Assembly: GCA_023954095.1 (NCBI GenBank)
Contig: JAMLIQ010000003.1
Location: 1-64,000 of the forward strand
DNA length: 64,000 nt
DNA from: Burkholderiaceae bacterium
Lineage (GTDB): Bacteria; Pseudomonadota; Gammaproteobacteria; Burkholderiales; Burkholderiaceae_C
Reading direction: 5' to 3'
Numbering within the stretch: the stretch's first letter is position 1; the number at the start of each line of letters is the position of its first letter. The position numbers and the translations under genes were made by a program. A model generated the notes under the pieces. That model saw nothing but the letters and a program-made list of their open reading frames with translations. It did not search any database and had not been told where the DNA came from. Of this stretch, positions 8,414 through 18,570 are shown piece after piece.

Positions 8414-9601
8414 TCAGTCCGGCAGGGTCAGCGCCGCAGCCTCCGACGCGGCCACATGGCCTTCGTCCGTGGGCACCACCCATACTTCCACTGCGCTGTC
8501 GGCTGCGTGGATGGGGCGGGTGCTCTGGTGCCCCGAGGATTGGTTGCGAGCTTCGTCCACGCGTACCCCCAGATAGGCCAGCTTCTGGCAGACCTGCGCG
8601 CGCAGCAGCGCGTCGTTTTCACCGATGCCACCACTGAAGGCCAGCACATCCAGGCCGGACATGCTGGCGGTGAGCTCGCCAGTGCTGCGTACGATGCGGT
8701 GGGTGAACAGGTCAATGGCGAACCGGGCCGCAGGGCCATGGTTGGCGCGCAGTGTGCGCATGTCGGCAGCGATGCCGGAGACGCCCAGCAGGCCGCTTTG
8801 CTTGTAGAGCAGGCTCTGGATGCGCTCGTGGCTCCATCCCTGTTCCAGGAGATACAGCAGCACGCCCGGGTCGATAGAGCCGCAGCGTGTGCCCATCATC
8901 AGGCCATCGAGCGCAGAAAACCCCATGGTGGTAGCCACGCTACGCCCTTGGACTGCAGCGCACAGGCTGGCGCCGTTGCCCAGGTGGGCCATCAGCGTGC
9001 GTCCGTGGGCGCGTGGGCTGTGCTGTTCCAGCGTGCCCATGATGGATTGGTAGGACAGGCCATGGAAGCCGTACCGCCGCACGCCTTGCGCGCTCAGGGC
9101 CTGTGGCAATGCGAAACAGTATTCCAGTTCGGGCAAGGTGGCATGGTAGGCCGTATCGAAGCAGGCTACCTGGGGCAGGTGGGCAAACGTCTGGCTGAAG
9201 GAGCGAATGCCCGCCAGGTTGTGCGGCTGGTGCAGCGGCGCCAGGGAATTCAGGCCTTCCAGCACGGCCAGGACGGCGGGCGTGACGAGGGTGCTGGAGC
9301 GGAAATGCTGGCCGCCATGCACTACCCGGTGTGCTACCGCCTGGAGTGCGGGCAGCGGCAACTCACCGGTCAGCAGCTCGCGCAGTGCGATCAGCGCCTG
9401 GCCGAACGGATTGTCTCGGGAGGGGGGCAGTGCACGGTGCGCGCGCTGGCCGTTCAGCGTCCAGCCCATCTCGGGGCTGCCGCCGGGCTCAAGCCCCTGG
9501 ATGTTGCCTGTGAGGATGGGGGGCTGCGCCTGCTTGTGCAGCAGGGGGTGGATGGAAAACTTCAGCGTGGACGAGCCCGCATTGACAGCAAGAATGGCCA
9601 T
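8414..9601 (-). CDS. ackA: acetate kinase
   Basis: Acetate kinase, 395 residues, interconverting acetyl phosphate plus ADP with acetate plus ATP in the cytoplasm. The N-terminal AVNAGSSTLKF is the ASKHA phosphate-binding signature, with HRVVHGG, CFDTAYH, YGFHGLSYQ and MAHLGNGASL further on and AFSGGIGEN near the C-terminus. ATG 9601 is chosen because the conserved MAILAVNAGSS begins there; the frame continues further upstream but overlaps the preceding gene. It follows maoC-pta after 14 bp, so the two form the Pta-Ack route. A terminator follows at 8321-8361. Confidence 0.96.
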   Translation of the reverse strand: MAILAVNAGSSTLKFSIHPLLHKQAQPPILTGNIQGLEPGGSPEMGWTLNGQRAHRALPPSRDNPFGQALIALRELLTGELPLPALQAVAHRVVHGGQHFRSSTLVTPAVLAVLEGLNSLAPLHQPHNLAGIRSFSQTFAHLPQVACFDTAYHATLPELEYCFALPQALSAQGVRRYGFHGLSYQSIMGTLEQHSPRAHGRTLMAHLGNGASLCAAVQGRSVATTMGFSALDGLMMGTRCGSIDPGVLLYLLEQGWSHERIQSLLYKQSGLLGVSGIAADMRTLRANHGPAARFAIDLFTHRIVRSTGELTASMSGLDVLAFSGGIGENDALLRAQVCQKLAYLGVRVDEARNQSSGHQSTRPIHAADSAVEVWVVPTDEGHVAASEAAALTLPD

Positions 9602-9615
9602 GATTGGCGACCGCT

Positions 9616-11049
9616 TCAGATGGTGCTGTTGAGGCTGGCTTGCGCTGCAGCCGCGCGGCCATGGTGTGCGATGAGCTTGGCCAGCAGGGCCGAGGACACG
9701 CGTGCCAGCGGGCCGTCGGCCCGGCTGGTCAGTGCGATGGGCACGCGCGCGCCCAGTACCACGCCCGAGCCGGTGGCCCCCGCCAGGTATTCCAGCTGTT
9801 TGGCCAGCATGTTGCCGCTTTCCAGGTCGGGTACGGCCAGGATGTCGGCCTGGCCTGCCACCGGAGAGGCAATCTGCTTGATCAATGCGGCCTGGGCCGA
9901 GATGGCATTGTCGAAGGCCAGCGGTCCGTCCAGCAGGCCGCCCGTGATCTGGCGGCGGTCTGCCATCTTGCACAGCGCTGCGGCATCGAGCGTGGAGGGG
10001 ATGTTGGGGCTGACCGTTTCCACGGCAGAGAGGATGGCCACCTTGGGCTGCTCGACCCCCAGAATGCGCGCAAAGTCGATGGCGTTCTGGATGATGTCGG
10101 CCTTTTCGGCCAGGGTGGGACGAATGTTCAGGGCGGCATCGGTGATGAGCAGCGGCTTGGGATACAGCGGGATGTCGAACCGGAACACATGGGACATGCG
10201 CCGCCCCGTGCGCAGGGCGGGGCTGGAGAGCACGGCATGCATCAGTTCGTCGGTGTGCAGGCTGCCCTTCATCAGCATGCCCACATCGCCCAGCGCGGCC
10301 AGCTCCACGGCCTTCCGGGCTGCGGCGTGGCTGTGTTCGACGGGGAGGATTTCGATGCCGTTCAGGTCGATGCCCGCAGCTTCTGCCACGCTGCGCAGGC
10401 GTGCCTCGGGGCCGATGAGCACGGGGATGATCAGGCCGTGCAGGGCTGCATCCATGGCGCCGCGCAGCGAATCGGTGTCGCAGGGGTGCACCACCGCGCA
10501 GCGCTCGGCTGGCATGCCCTGGCCCAGGGCCAGCAGTTCCCGAAAGCGGGCCTGGGGGTCAAACAGCTGGATCTGGGGGGCATGGGGCTTGGGCAGGCGT
10601 ACCTTTTGCGTGGGCGCAACCACCTGGGCCACACCATGCAGCACGCTTTCGCCCTTCTGGTTGATCGCCTGGCAGGCCAGTTCGACGCGCTTGCGGCTGT
10701 CGTCCTTGCTGACCACGGTGGCGGTCACCGTCAGGGTGTCGCCGATGCGCACGGGCCGGGTGAAGTGCAGGTCCTGCGAGACATAAATCGTGCCGGGACC
10801 GGGAAAGCTGGTGCCCAGCAGGGCCGAGATCAGGGCCCCGCCCCACATGCCGTGGGCAATCACACCGTGGAACAGGGTGTCGTTGGCGTAGTCCGAGTTC
10901 AGGTGGGTCGGATTGGTGTCACCCGAAACGGCGGCAAAAGCCTGGATGTCGGCGGTGCTCAGGGTGCGCAGCAGGCGGGCGCTTTGGCCGACGACCATTT
11001 CATCGTAAGTGACGTTTTCCAGCCATTCGCTGGGGGGGATCTGGTTCAT
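9616..11049 (-). CDS. MaoC dehydratase / phosphate acetyl(butyryl)transferase fusion
   Basis: A bifunctional 477-residue protein. Residues about 10-145 form a hotdog MaoC-like enoyl-CoA hydratase domain, with the catalytic Asp/His region FAAVSGDTNPTHLN and GVIAHGMWGGAL. Residues about 165-470 form a phosphate acyltransferase domain (DTDSLRGAMDAA, MLMKGSLHTDEL, ITDAALNIRPTL, LDGPLAFDNAIS, VPDLESGNMLAKQL). The fusion is a known beta- and alphaproteobacterial form. It should supply acyl phosphate to AckA, 14 bp downstream, and may link acyl-CoA and hydroxybutyrate metabolism; phaR is divergently encoded next door. Confidence 0.93.
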   Translation of the reverse strand: MNQIPPSEWLENVTYDEMVVGQSARLLRTLSTADIQAFAAVSGDTNPTHLNSDYANDTLFHGVIAHGMWGGALISALLGTSFPGPGTIYVSQDLHFTRPVRIGDTLTVTATVVSKDDSRKRVELACQAINQKGESVLHGVAQVVAPTQKVRLPKPHAPQIQLFDPQARFRELLALGQGMPAERCAVVHPCDTDSLRGAMDAALHGLIIPVLIGPEARLRSVAEAAGIDLNGIEILPVEHSHAAARKAVELAALGDVGMLMKGSLHTDELMHAVLSSPALRTGRRMSHVFRFDIPLYPKPLLITDAALNIRPTLAEKADIIQNAIDFARILGVEQPKVAILSAVETVSPNIPSTLDAAALCKMADRRQITGGLLDGPLAFDNAISAQAALIKQIASPVAGQADILAVPDLESGNMLAKQLEYLAGATGSGVVLGARVPIALTSRADGPLARVSSALLAKLIAHHGRAAAAQASLNSTI

Positions 11050-11258
11050 TGCTATGCGGGGCGGATCAGTAAAGGATGTGCCACGGTATCACGAGACGGC
11101 CCGTGGGTTGGCGGGGTCGGGTAGTGCGCACCCCCTAACTGCAGGGCGCTCCATCGCCGGACGCCGTCAGGGTATTCCTGCCCAGGTGTTCTAGGGGGGT
11201 ACGCCTAGAATCTGTTGCAGTGCAATACATGGGCGCGATGGCCCGAGGAGACTTCACA

Positions 11259-11795
11259 GTGCAAGAACAGAATGCCGCGCCCACCGCCAAGCAGGCCCAG
11301 CGGATCATCAAGAAATACCCCAACCGGCGCCTCTACGACACCAACACGTCCTCGTACATCACCCTGGCAGAAGTCAAGCAACTGGTGATGGCCAGCGAGC
11401 CCCTGGTGGTGCGGGATGCCAAGACGGGTGAGGACATCACGCGCAGCATCCTGCTGCAGATCATTCTGGAAGAGGAAGCCGGCGGTGCGCCCATGTTCAC
11501 CGAGGCGGTGCTGTCGAACATCATCCGTTTCTACGGCCATGCCATGCAGGGGTTCATGGGCAGCTACCTGGAAAAGAACGTGCAGATGTTCACCGATATG
11601 CAGACCCGCCTGTCCGAGCAGTCGCAAGGCATGACGCCCGAAATGTGGTCCCAGTTCATGGGAACGCAGTCGCCCATGGTGCAGGGGCTGATGGGCAACT
11701 ATGCAGAGCAGTCGCGCACCATGTTCATGCAGATGCAGGAGCAGATGCAGAAGCAGACCGAGCAGATGATGGGTGTGCTGGGACTCAAGCGCTGA
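11259..11795 (+). CDS. phaR: polyhydroxyalkanoate synthesis repressor PhaR
   Basis: A regulator of 178 residues that, in related bacteria, binds both DNA and polyhydroxybutyrate and represses phasin genes until granules form. The N-terminal part (RIIKKYPNRRLYDTNTSSYI, then LAEVKQLV) is the PHB/PHA accumulation regulator DNA-binding domain. The following FTEAVLSNIIRFYGHAMQGF is the PHB-binding segment, and the C-terminus is rich in Gln and Met. GTG 11259 is chosen since GAGGAG lies eight bases before it; ATG codons at 11229 and 11238 in the same frame have no such site. PhaC is encoded 29 kb away. Confidence 0.93.
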   Translation: MQEQNAAPTAKQAQRIIKKYPNRRLYDTNTSSYITLAEVKQLVMASEPLVVRDAKTGEDITRSILLQIILEEEAGGAPMFTEAVLSNIIRFYGHAMQGFMGSYLEKNVQMFTDMQTRLSEQSQGMTPEMWSQFMGTQSPMVQGLMGNYAEQSRTMFMQMQEQMQKQTEQMMGVLGLKR

Positions 11796-11828
11796 TTGCC
11801 GATTGCGCAATACTGGGACAATACGGGG

Positions 11829-13220
11829 ATGACCGAAGTCTCCTCCCCCCCGAAAATTCCCAAGATCGGTTTTGTCAGCCTGGGCTGTCCGAAAAACCTG
11901 ACCGACTCCGAACTCATCCTCACGCAGCTCAGCGCCGAGGGTTACCAGACCGCCAAGACCTTTGAAGGCGCCGATCTGGTCATCGTCAACACCTGCGGTT
12001 TCATTGACGATGCCGTCAAGGAGAGCCTGGACACGATTGGCGAGGCCCTGGCCGAGAACGGCAAGGTCATCGTCACCGGCTGCCTGGGCGCGCGCGCGGG
12101 CGAGGGCGGCGGCAACATGGTGCGGCAGATGCACCCGAGCGTGCTCGCTGTGACCGGGCCGCAGGCCACGCAGGAGGTGATGGACGCCGTGCACCAGAAC
12201 CTGCCCAAGCCGCACGACCCGTTTATCGATCTGGTGCCGGGAGCCATGGGTGTGGCGGGCATCAAGCTCACGCCGCGCCACTATGCCTATCTCAAGATCA
12301 GCGAAGGCTGCAACCACCGCTGCACCTTCTGCATCATTCCCTCGATGCGCGGCGACCTGGTTTCGCGCCCCATCGGCGATGTGCTGAAGGAAGCCAAGGC
12401 CTTGTTCGAGGGCGGTGTGAAAGAGCTGCTGGTCATCAGCCAGGACACCTCGGCCTATGGTGTGGACGTGAAATACCGCACCGGTTTCTGGGACGGCAAG
12501 CCCGTCAAGACGCGCCTGCTGGAACTCGTGCAGTCCCTGGGCGAAATGGCCCAGCCGTATGGCGCCTGGGTGCGCCTGCACTATGTCTACCCTTATCCCA
12601 GCGTGGACGACATCATCCCGCTCATGGCCCAGGGCCTGGTGCTGCCGTATCTGGACGTGCCGTTCCAGCACAGCCACCCTGATGTGCTGCGCCGCATGAA
12701 GCGTCCGGCCAGCGGCGAGAGGAACCTGGAGCGCATCCAGCGCTGGCGCGAAGCCTGCCCCGATATCGTGATCCGCAGCACCTTCATCGCAGGCTTCCCC
12801 GGCGAAACCGAAGAAGAGTTCGAGCACCTGCTCGACTTTCTGCGCGAAGCGCAGATCGACCGCGCGGGCTGCTTTGCCTACAGCGATGTGAACGGCGCCG
12901 CGGCGAACGAATTGCCCGGCATGCTGCCTTTGGCGCAGCGCGAGGCGCGCCGCGCGCGTTTCATGGCCGTGGCCGAGGAGGTGTCGGTCGCCAAGCTGCA
13001 GCGCCGCGTGGGCGCAACCATGCAGGTGCTGGTGGACCATGCCCCCGCCCTGGGCCGCAAGGGCGGCGTGGGCCGCAGCTACGCCGATGCGCCGGAGATC
13101 GACGGCACGGTGCGCCTGCTGCCGCCCGAGAAGATCAGCAAGACGATGAAGGTGGGCGAGTTCACCAAGGCCCGTATCGTGGGCGTGCAGGGCCACGACC
13201 TGGTGGCGCAACCCATGTGA
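11829..13220 (+). CDS. rimO: ribosomal protein S12 methylthiotransferase RimO
   Basis: A radical-SAM enzyme of 463 residues that adds a methylthio group to an Asp of ribosomal protein S12. The N-terminal methylthiotransferase domain carries its three cluster cysteines ([22 protein letters not shown]). The radical-SAM CxxxCxxC is in [13 protein letters not shown], near residue 165. A TRAM domain ends the protein (about 395-463). ATG 11829 is preferred over a TTG at 11796 directly after the phaR stop. It follows phaR by 33 bases on the same strand. Confidence 0.96.
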   Translation: MTEVSSPPKIPKIGFVSLGCPKNLTDSELILTQLSAEGYQTAKTFEGADLVIVNTCGFIDDAVKESLDTIGEALAENGKVIVTGCLGARAGEGGGNMVRQMHPSVLAVTGPQATQEVMDAVHQNLPKPHDPFIDLVPGAMGVAGIKLTPRHYAYLKISEGCNHRCTFCIIPSMRGDLVSRPIGDVLKEAKALFEGGVKELLVISQDTSAYGVDVKYRTGFWDGKPVKTRLLELVQSLGEMAQPYGAWVRLHYVYPYPSVDDIIPLMAQGLVLPYLDVPFQHSHPDVLRRMKRPASGERNLERIQRWREACPDIVIRSTFIAGFPGETEEEFEHLLDFLREAQIDRAGCFAYSDVNGAAANELPGMLPLAQREARRARFMAVAEEVSVAKLQRRVGATMQVLVDHAPALGRKGGVGRSYADAPEIDGTVRLLPPEKISKTMKVGEFTKARIVGVQGHDLVAQPM

Positions 13221-13240
13221 TGCTTCAAAAAAGTGAGCGT

Positions 13241-13306
13241 GTAGCGCTTGTACTGTCTTGTTTTCAATATTTAAAGTTCTTGAAAATGAATGGATACAAG
13301 CGCTAT
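13241..13306. repeat. degenerate inverted copies of the dispersed hairpin repeat
   Basis: GTAGCGCTTGTA at 13241-13252 and TACAAGCGCTAT at 13295-13306 form inverted arms around a 42-base AT-rich spacer. Each arm with its flank (TATAAGCTATG on the right) resembles half of the dispersed hairpin repeat seen at 14460, 29328, 51105 and 60531. Confidence 0.45.
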
Positions 13307-13346
13307 AAGCTATGTTTTAAGTAGCAATCCGTTGACGGAATGCATA

Positions 13347-13374
13347 AAAAAGGCTTCCCGAGGGAAGCCTTTTT
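13347..13374. terminator. intrinsic terminator between rimO and efp
   Basis: AAAAAGGCTTCCC pairs with GGGAAGCCTTTTT across a tight loop. It is followed by T residues on the plus strand and A residues on the other side, so it can serve both convergent genes. Confidence 0.85.
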
Positions 13375-13390
13375 GTTCCGGCAGAAGCGG

Positions 13391-13945
13391 TCACACGCGC
13401 TTGCGGTATTCGCCGGTGCGGGTGTCGATTTCGATCTTGTCGCCCTGGCTGACGAACAGGGGCACGGCCACTTCGAAGCCGGTGGCAATCTTGGCGGGCT
13501 TGAGCACCTTGCCGGACGTGTCGCCCTTGACGGCGGGTTCGGTCCAGGTGATTTCGCGCTCCACGCTGGTGGGCAGTTCGACCGAGATGGCCTTGCCGTC
13601 GTAGAACACCACTTCCACGGCCATGCCGTCTTCCAGGTAGTTCAGCGAGTCGCCCATGTTTTCGGCTTCCACTTCGTACTGGTTGTACTCGGTGTCCATG
13701 CACACGTACATGGGGTCGGCGAAGTAGGAGTAGGTGCACTCCTTCTTGTCCAGGATCACGTTGTCGATCTTGTCGTCGGCCTTGAACACGTTTTCGGTAC
13801 CGAAGTTGCCGATCAGGCTCTTGAGCTTCATGCGTACGGTGGCGGCGCCGCGGCCACCGCGGGCGTATTCGGTCTTGAGTACGACCATGGGGTCCTTGCC
13901 GTGCATGATGACGTTGCCGGCGCGGATTTCTTGAGCGATTTTCAT
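13391..13945 (-). CDS. efp: elongation factor P (EarP-modified type)
   Basis: EF-P, 184 residues, which rescues ribosomes stalled at polyproline. The N-terminal KOW-like domain and two OB domains are complete. The modified position is Arg32 in [10 protein letters not shown], as in species where EarP adds rhamnose, not the Lys of the EpmA type. The earP gene lies next on the same strand 140 bp upstream, so the modifying enzyme and its substrate are linked. ATG 13945 has the conserved [11 protein letters not shown] start. Confidence 0.97.
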   Translation of the reverse strand: MKIAQEIRAGNVIMHGKDPMVVLKTEYARGGRGAATVRMKLKSLIGNFGTENVFKADDKIDNVILDKKECTYSYFADPMYVCMDTEYNQYEVEAENMGDSLNYLEDGMAVEVVFYDGKAISVELPTSVEREITWTEPAVKGDTSGKVLKPAKIATGFEVAVPLFVSQGDKIEIDTRTGEYRKRV

Positions 13946-14085
13946 TGCATATTGCCTGGGTTGGGGCCGCTCAATGCGCAGGCCCGCAGCCCGAAGGACT
14001 GCCGTGCCGACGCATGTTCCGCGGCGGGAATGCGCGGTGGTCGCTGTGCCAGTGGTTCACAGCAGTTTGCGCAAAGCCCTGAATT

Positions 14086-15183
14086 TTACCGTTTTTCGTA
14101 CACGAACCCCAGAATTTGCGTCACCAGGTCGTCTTGCGTCAGCAAGCGCGCGCGTGCGGACTGCACGCACAAAGCCCACTCCTGCAGCATGGATTCCGTA
14201 GGAAGCACCAGCGGTGCATCGTCGAGCGCATTCCAGGCGGCGTGAAACTGCCGCAGCGACGGCGGCGCCTGCAGCCAGTCCAGAAAGGCGTGCAGCTTGC
14301 CGTGGTGCGCGTTGTCGTGCTGGGGGTAGATTTGCCAGACCAGAGGGCGTCCTGCCCACAAAGCCCGCACCAACGAGTCCTCGCCGCGCACGAGGTTGAG
14401 GTCGCAGGCCCAGAGCATGTCGTCAAAGGCGGCTTGCGTGCAGTACGGTAAGTATGAAATTGATAGCTGCTCGCGCTTGTGGGTTAAGCGCTGGAGACTG
14501 ATTTCATCTAAATTATTCAACAAAGCCGATCGCGTGGCCGCTGCGGCGCGGCCGGGGGTGACGAGCAGCCGCGTGGGTTGTTGTGCGCCCTGTGCCAGCA
14601 GTGCGGGCAGGGCGGCAGGCTCGTAGCAGAACAAGGCAATCCAGCGTTCGTTGGGGGCGCCTGCGTGCTGGCTGCGCCATGCCGCCACGTCAAAGCGGGA
14701 CCGGCGCTCGAGCAGACCGGGTTCGCGCAGCAGTCCACCGGTATCCGGGGTAAACCCAGGATAGAAAAACCACTTGGTCCAGCCCGCCGCCGGGCCCTGC
14801 ATGACCGGGCTGGGCAGGGTGTGGTGGCGTGGCACCCAGTTTTCGGCGGACAGGTACTCCAGGTTGATCCACACGGGCCTGCGATCGCCTCTGCGGACCC
14901 GTTCGGCACAGGCTGCGATGAAATCCGTCCGGATGTCGCAGCCAAAGGCCTCCACCAGCACGTCGGGGGGGGCGTCGTGGGGCTGGAGCCCGTCCATCCA
15001 GGCGCGCACCTCCACGCCCGGCACGCCGGTGGGTGCCATCCACTCCAAGGCAGATGCATCGTCCACCCACAGGCGCACGGCGTGGCCGCGATGGGCCAGC
15101 TGGCTGGCCAGCCGCCAGCACACGCCGATATCGCCGTGGTTGTCGATGACCCGGCAGAAAATGTCCCAGTACAAAGATGGCAT
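14086..15183 (-). CDS. earP: EF-P arginine rhamnosyltransferase EarP
   Basis: A GT-B fold transferase, 365 residues, that moves rhamnose from dTDP-rhamnose to Arg32 of EF-P. The N-terminal [18 protein letters not shown] holds the catalytic Asp region, and the C-terminal [19 protein letters not shown] with [12 protein letters not shown] is the conserved nucleotide-sugar site. The start at ATG 15183 ([11 protein letters not shown]) is conserved in the family. Odd: the codons for [17 protein letters not shown] (14460-14508) are made of a copy of a dispersed hairpin repeat inserted in frame. Confidence 0.95.
   Translation of the reverse strand: MPSLYWDIFCRVIDNHGDIGVCWRLASQLAHRGHAVRLWVDDASALEWMAPTGVPGVEVRAWMDGLQPHDAPPDVLVEAFGCDIRTDFIAACAERVRRGDRRPVWINLEYLSAENWVPRHHTLPSPVMQGPAAGWTKWFFYPGFTPDTGGLLREPGLLERRSRFDVAAWRSQHAGAPNERWIALFCYEPAALPALLAQGAQQPTRLLVTPGRAAAATRSALLNNLDEISLQRLTHKREQLSISYLPYCTQAAFDDMLWACDLNLVRGEDSLVRALWAGRPLVWQIYPQHDNAHHGKLHAFLDWLQAPPSLRQFHAAWNALDDAPLVLPTESMLQEWALCVQSARARLLTQDDLVTQILGFVYEKR
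14460..14508 (+). repeat. dispersed hairpin repeat inside earP
   Basis: A 49-bp copy of the window-wide repeat: GATAGCTGCT, then GCGCTT-loop-AAGCGC, then GAGACTGATTTCATC. It lies within earP, antisense to the gene, and keeps the frame open. Confidence 0.7.
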
Positions 15184-15276
15184 AGGGGTCGCATTGTCAG
15201 GGCATTCCGGCACCGCGGGCGCGGTGTGAAGGGGGCGAAGTACCCTCGTGGCCAGGGTGGCGCCACAATAGGCGCG

Positions 15277-17217
15277 ATGTCCGATCTGCATTCCGACGAA
15301 CTGCTGGCCCAGGTGGCCGCGCTGCCCCCGCTGCCCGGTGTCTACCGCTATTTCGACGCCGAGAACGCGCTGCTGTATGTGGGCAAGGCGCGTAACCTGA
15401 AAAAGCGGGTGTCCAGCTATTTTCAGAAAACCCATGGCGGCACCCGCATCGGCCACATGGTGGGCAAGATAGCGCGCATGGAGACCACCGTGGTGCGCTC
15501 CGAGGCCGAGGCGCTGCTGCTGGAGAACAACCTCATCAAGTCGCTCAACCCCCGGTACAACATCCTGTTCCGCGACGACAAGAGCTATCCCTACCTGAAG
15601 ATCACGGGCGTGGCCGCCCGCGATGGCACAGGCGACGTGCCGGGCCAGCAGTTTCCGCGCATGGCCTATTACCGGGGTGCCATCGACCGGCGCCACCGCT
15701 ATTTCGGGCCCTATCCCAGTGCCTGGGCCGTCAAGGAGACCATTCAGCTGCTGCAAAAGGTGTTTCGTCTGCGCACTTGCGAAGACACCGTTTTTGCCAA
15801 CCGCACCCGGCCTTGCCTGCTCTACCAGATCAAGCGCTGCACCGCGCCTTGTGTAGGCCTGGTCTCGCCCGAGGCCTATGCGCAGGATGTGGCGCACGCC
15901 GAAGCGCTGTTGCGCGGCGAAACGCAGACGCTGCTGCAGATGCTGGAAGAGCGCATGATGGAGCACGCGGGGCGCCTTGAATTCGAGCAGGCGGCAGAAC
16001 TGCGCAACCAGATCACGGCACTGGCGCGCGTGCTGCACCAGCAGTCCATCGAAACCGCTTCCGACAAGGACGTGGACATCCTGGCCGTCAAGGTACGAGG
16101 GGGCCGCGCCTGCGTGAACCTGGCCATGGTGCGTGGCGGGCGGCACCTGGGCGACCGGGCTTACTTTCCTGTCCACGTCGAGGATGCTGCCGCCATGTTC
16201 GAGGCGGAGGACGCGGCCGCACCCGCCCGTCCTGTCGAAGCGCTGGTGCTGCAGGCCTTCATTGCGCAGCACTACCTTGGCGTGCCGGTGCCGCCGGTGC
16301 TGGTGACCAGCGAGCCGGTGGACCGGGGATTGCTGCAGGCCCTGTCGGAGCAATGCGGCGTGCAGGTGGGCGCAGTGCACCAGCCCAGGGCGCAGCGCCG
16401 TGCGTGGCTGGAGATGGCGCAAAACAATGCCGAGCTGCAACTGACGCGGCTGTTGGCGGAGGAGGGCTCGCAGCAGGCGCGCACGCGGGCCTTGGCCGAG
16501 GCACTGGACCTGCCGGGCGAAGACCTGGACCAGCTCACGATCGAGTGTTTTGACATTTCGCACACGGCGGGCGAGTCGACACAGGCCTCGTGTGTCGTGT
16601 TCCACCACCACAAGATGCAGGGCAGCGAATACCGTCGGTACAAGATCGAAGGCATTACCGGCGGCGACGACTATGCCGCCATGCGCCAGGTGCTCGAGCG
16701 CCGCTACAGCAAAGTGGCCCAGGCGCAGCGGGAAGCCGGCGGCGCCGAGCCTACGGGTGCGCAGGCACGCCTGCCCGACCTGGTGCTGGTCGATGGCGGC
16801 AAGGGCCAAGTGTCCATGGCGCGTGAGGTGTTCTCGGCCCTGGGGCTGGATGTGGCGCGCATCGTGGGCGTGGAGAAAGGCGAAGGCCGCAAGGTCGGCC
16901 TGGAGGAGCTGGTGTTTGCCGATGGACGTGAGAAAGTCTATCTGGGCAAGGATTCGGCTGCGCTGATGCTGGTGGCGCAGATTCGCGACGAGGCGCATCG
17001 TTTTGCCATCACCGGCATGCGCGCGGCGCGGGCCAAGGTGCGTGTGGGCGGCAGTCGCCTGGAAGATATTCCCGGTATCGGCCCGAAAAAGCGGGCACGC
17101 CTGCTGCAGCGTTTCGGGGGCGTGCGCGGTGTGGCCGAGGCCAGCGCGGCCGACCTGGCCACGGTGGAGGGAATCTCGCACGAGCTGGCCGAAGAAATTT
17201 ACCGTGCCTTGCGTTGA
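15277..17217 (+). CDS. uvrC: excinuclease ABC subunit C
   Basis: The nuclease of nucleotide excision repair, 646 residues, making both incisions around a lesion held by UvrB. The N-terminal GIY-YIG domain (about 15-95; [20 protein letters not shown]) makes the 3' cut. A UvrB-binding UVR motif follows (about 215-250), then the RNase H-like endonuclease domain for the 5' cut ([22 protein letters not shown]) and two C-terminal helix-hairpin-helix motifs ([25 protein letters not shown]). ATG 15277 begins the conserved part. It diverges from earP and is followed by pgsA after 53 bases. Confidence 0.97.
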   Translation: MSDLHSDELLAQVAALPPLPGVYRYFDAENALLYVGKARNLKKRVSSYFQKTHGGTRIGHMVGKIARMETTVVRSEAEALLLENNLIKSLNPRYNILFRDDKSYPYLKITGVAARDGTGDVPGQQFPRMAYYRGAIDRRHRYFGPYPSAWAVKETIQLLQKVFRLRTCEDTVFANRTRPCLLYQIKRCTAPCVGLVSPEAYAQDVAHAEALLRGETQTLLQMLEERMMEHAGRLEFEQAAELRNQITALARVLHQQSIETASDKDVDILAVKVRGGRACVNLAMVRGGRHLGDRAYFPVHVEDAAAMFEAEDAAAPARPVEALVLQAFIAQHYLGVPVPPVLVTSEPVDRGLLQALSEQCGVQVGAVHQPRAQRRAWLEMAQNNAELQLTRLLAEEGSQQARTRALAEALDLPGEDLDQLTIECFDISHTAGESTQASCVVFHHHKMQGSEYRRYKIEGITGGDDYAAMRQVLERRYSKVAQAQREAGGAEPTGAQARLPDLVLVDGGKGQVSMAREVFSALGLDVARIVGVEKGEGRKVGLEELVFADGREKVYLGKDSAALMLVAQIRDEAHRFAITGMRAARAKVRVGGSRLEDIPGIGPKKRARLLQRFGGVRGVAEASAADLATVEGISHELAEEIYRALR

Positions 17218-17270
17218 CAGGACCGCAGTGCACGGCGCCAGTCGGGCCCGGGCGTGACACAATCGCAGCC

Positions 17271-17840
17271 ATGTTCTGGACCATCCCCACCATCATGACC
17301 TGGACGCGCATCGTCGCGATACCTTTGATCGTGGGGGTGTTCTACCTGCCGCTGGACCCGTCCATGCGCAATCTCATTGCCACAGTGATGTTCGTGGTCT
17401 TTGCTGCCACCGACTGGCTTGATGGTTTCCTGGCGCGCAAGCTCAACCAGACCTCCTCGTTTGGCGCCTTTCTCGACCCTGTGGCAGACAAGTTTCTCGT
17501 CTGTGCGTCACTGCTGGTGCTGGTGCATCTGCAGCGGGCGGACGTGTTTGTGGCGCTCATCATCATCGGGCGTGAGATTGCCATTTCGGCCCTGCGTGAA
17601 TGGATGGCGCAGATCGGTGCCAGCAAGAGTGTGGCAGTGCACATGCTGGGCAAGCTCAAGACCATGGTGCAGATGGTGGCCATCCCTTTCCTGCTCTATG
17701 ACGGGCGGGTGTTCGAGACCATCGACACCGGCGTGTGGGGTGCCTGGCTGATATGGGTTGCAGCCGTGCTCACGGTGTGGTCCATGGTGTACTACCTGCA
17801 GAAGGCGCTGCCGGAAATCCGTGCACGCGTAAAAAAATAG
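17271..17840 (+). CDS. pgsA: CDP-diacylglycerol-glycerol-3-phosphate phosphatidyltransferase
   Basis: An inner-membrane enzyme of 189 residues making phosphatidylglycerol phosphate. The CDP-alcohol phosphotransferase signature DG-x2-AR-x8-G-x3-D-x3-D is complete (DGFLARKLNQTSSFGAF followed by LDPVAD, near residues 50-72). About five membrane segments are visible. ATG 17271 starts the conserved MFWTIPTIMTWTR. It probably shares a transcript with uvrC. Confidence 0.95.
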   Translation: MFWTIPTIMTWTRIVAIPLIVGVFYLPLDPSMRNLIATVMFVVFAATDWLDGFLARKLNQTSSFGAFLDPVADKFLVCASLLVLVHLQRADVFVALIIIGREIAISALREWMAQIGASKSVAVHMLGKLKTMVQMVAIPFLLYDGRVFETIDTGVWGAWLIWVAAVLTVWSMVYYLQKALPEIRARVKK

Positions 17841-18148
17841 GGAGTATGTCCAGAGCACCAAGGATCAGCGCTGTCAATCCGGAAAGATGCCAAGCGCACC
17901 CATGGTGCCAAAAAACCCACGCCAGGCCGATCAGTGACACAAATGCGTCTAGAATTGCGCGCATCGCCGTTGCAATCCGGCCCCTTGTATTGACACCCGG
18001 AGAGTCGATGGCTTTAATCTGACACGGCAGCGCCTGCTGTGCATTCCAGTCAAATATCCGCCACTGAAAATGCCGCTCACGAGCCCATTGGCGTATGGTG
18101 ACCAGACTATCCAGAGACAATCCACCCATTTTTCCCGAGAGGCTTCTT
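17841..18148. other. intergenic region before the HU gene
   Basis: No gene is convincing here. A hydrophobic frame runs on the minus strand (from about 17963) but overlaps pgsA and has no ribosome site. The notable content is the promoter at 17990-18018. Confidence 0.6.
17990..18018 (+). promoter_or_regulatory. sigma-70 promoter for the HU gene
   Basis: TTGACA at 17990-17995 and TTTAAT at 18013-18018 with a 17-base spacer. This near-consensus pair lies 130 bp before the HU start and probably also serves tRNA-Val(TAC). Confidence 0.65.
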
Positions 18149-18421
18149 GTGAACAAAACCGAACTGATTGAGCATATTGCGAACAATGCCGATATCTCCA
18201 AGGCTGCGGCTGCGCGGGCGCTGGAGTCCACGATCGAAGCCGTCAAGAAGACGCTGAAAAAGGGCGGCACGGTCTCGCTCGTCGGTTTCGGAACGTTTGC
18301 TGTGGGCAAGCGTGCTGCGCGCACCGGCCGCAATCCCCGTACGGGCGCTGCGATTAAAATCAAGGCTGCTAAAGTTCCGAAGTTCCGTCCAGGCAAGGCA
18401 TTGAAGGATGCCCTGAACTGA
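18149..18421 (+). CDS. hupB: DNA-binding protein HU
   Basis: A 90-residue HU-type nucleoid protein. The motif [22 protein letters not shown] is the DNA-embracing beta arm start with the family signature (GFGTF, R-x-GRNP), and the N-terminal helices ([10 protein letters not shown]) dimerise. GTG 18149 is chosen: GAGAGG lies just upstream and the conserved NKTEL begins there, whereas the longer frame from 18095 has no match to HU. tRNA-Val(TAC) follows after 16 bases. Confidence 0.95.
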   Translation: MNKTELIEHIANNADISKAAAARALESTIEAVKKTLKKGGTVSLVGFGTFAVGKRAARTGRNPRTGAAIKIKAAKVPKFRPGKALKDALN

Positions 18422-18437
18422 TGGCAAGTTAACGGTG

Positions 18438-18513
18438 GGGTGCTTAGCTCAGTTGGTAGAGCGGCGCCCTTACAAGGCGTAGGTCGGCGGTTCGAACCCG
18501 TCAGCACCCACCA
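18438..18513 (+). tRNA. tRNA-Val(TAC)
   Basis: A complete 76-base cloverleaf with encoded CCA: acceptor GGGTGCT/AGCACCC, D arm with AGCTCAGTTGGTAGAGC, anticodon loop CTTACAA (TAC), and T loop TTCGAAC. It follows the HU gene closely. Confidence 0.97.
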
Positions 18514-18520
18514 CCGATGC

Positions 18521-18544
18521 AAAGGCGAACGAAAGTTCGCCTTT
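18521..18544 (+). terminator. intrinsic terminator after tRNA-Val
   Basis: AAAGGCGAAC and GTTCGCCTTT pair across a GAAA loop and are followed by TGTTTT. Confidence 0.85.
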
Positions 18545-18570
18545 TGTTTTATGTCACAGAAAGATTGACC

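Noticed and set aside
15184..17262. Upstream extension of earP to over 1000 residues
   Set aside because: EarP has a conserved start at 15183 and the extension lies antisense to uvrC, which is clearly real.
17770..17963. Hydrophobic minus-strand frame between pgsA and the HU gene
   Set aside because: It overlaps the pgsA end, has no ribosome site and no known relative; the region is better explained by the HU promoter.
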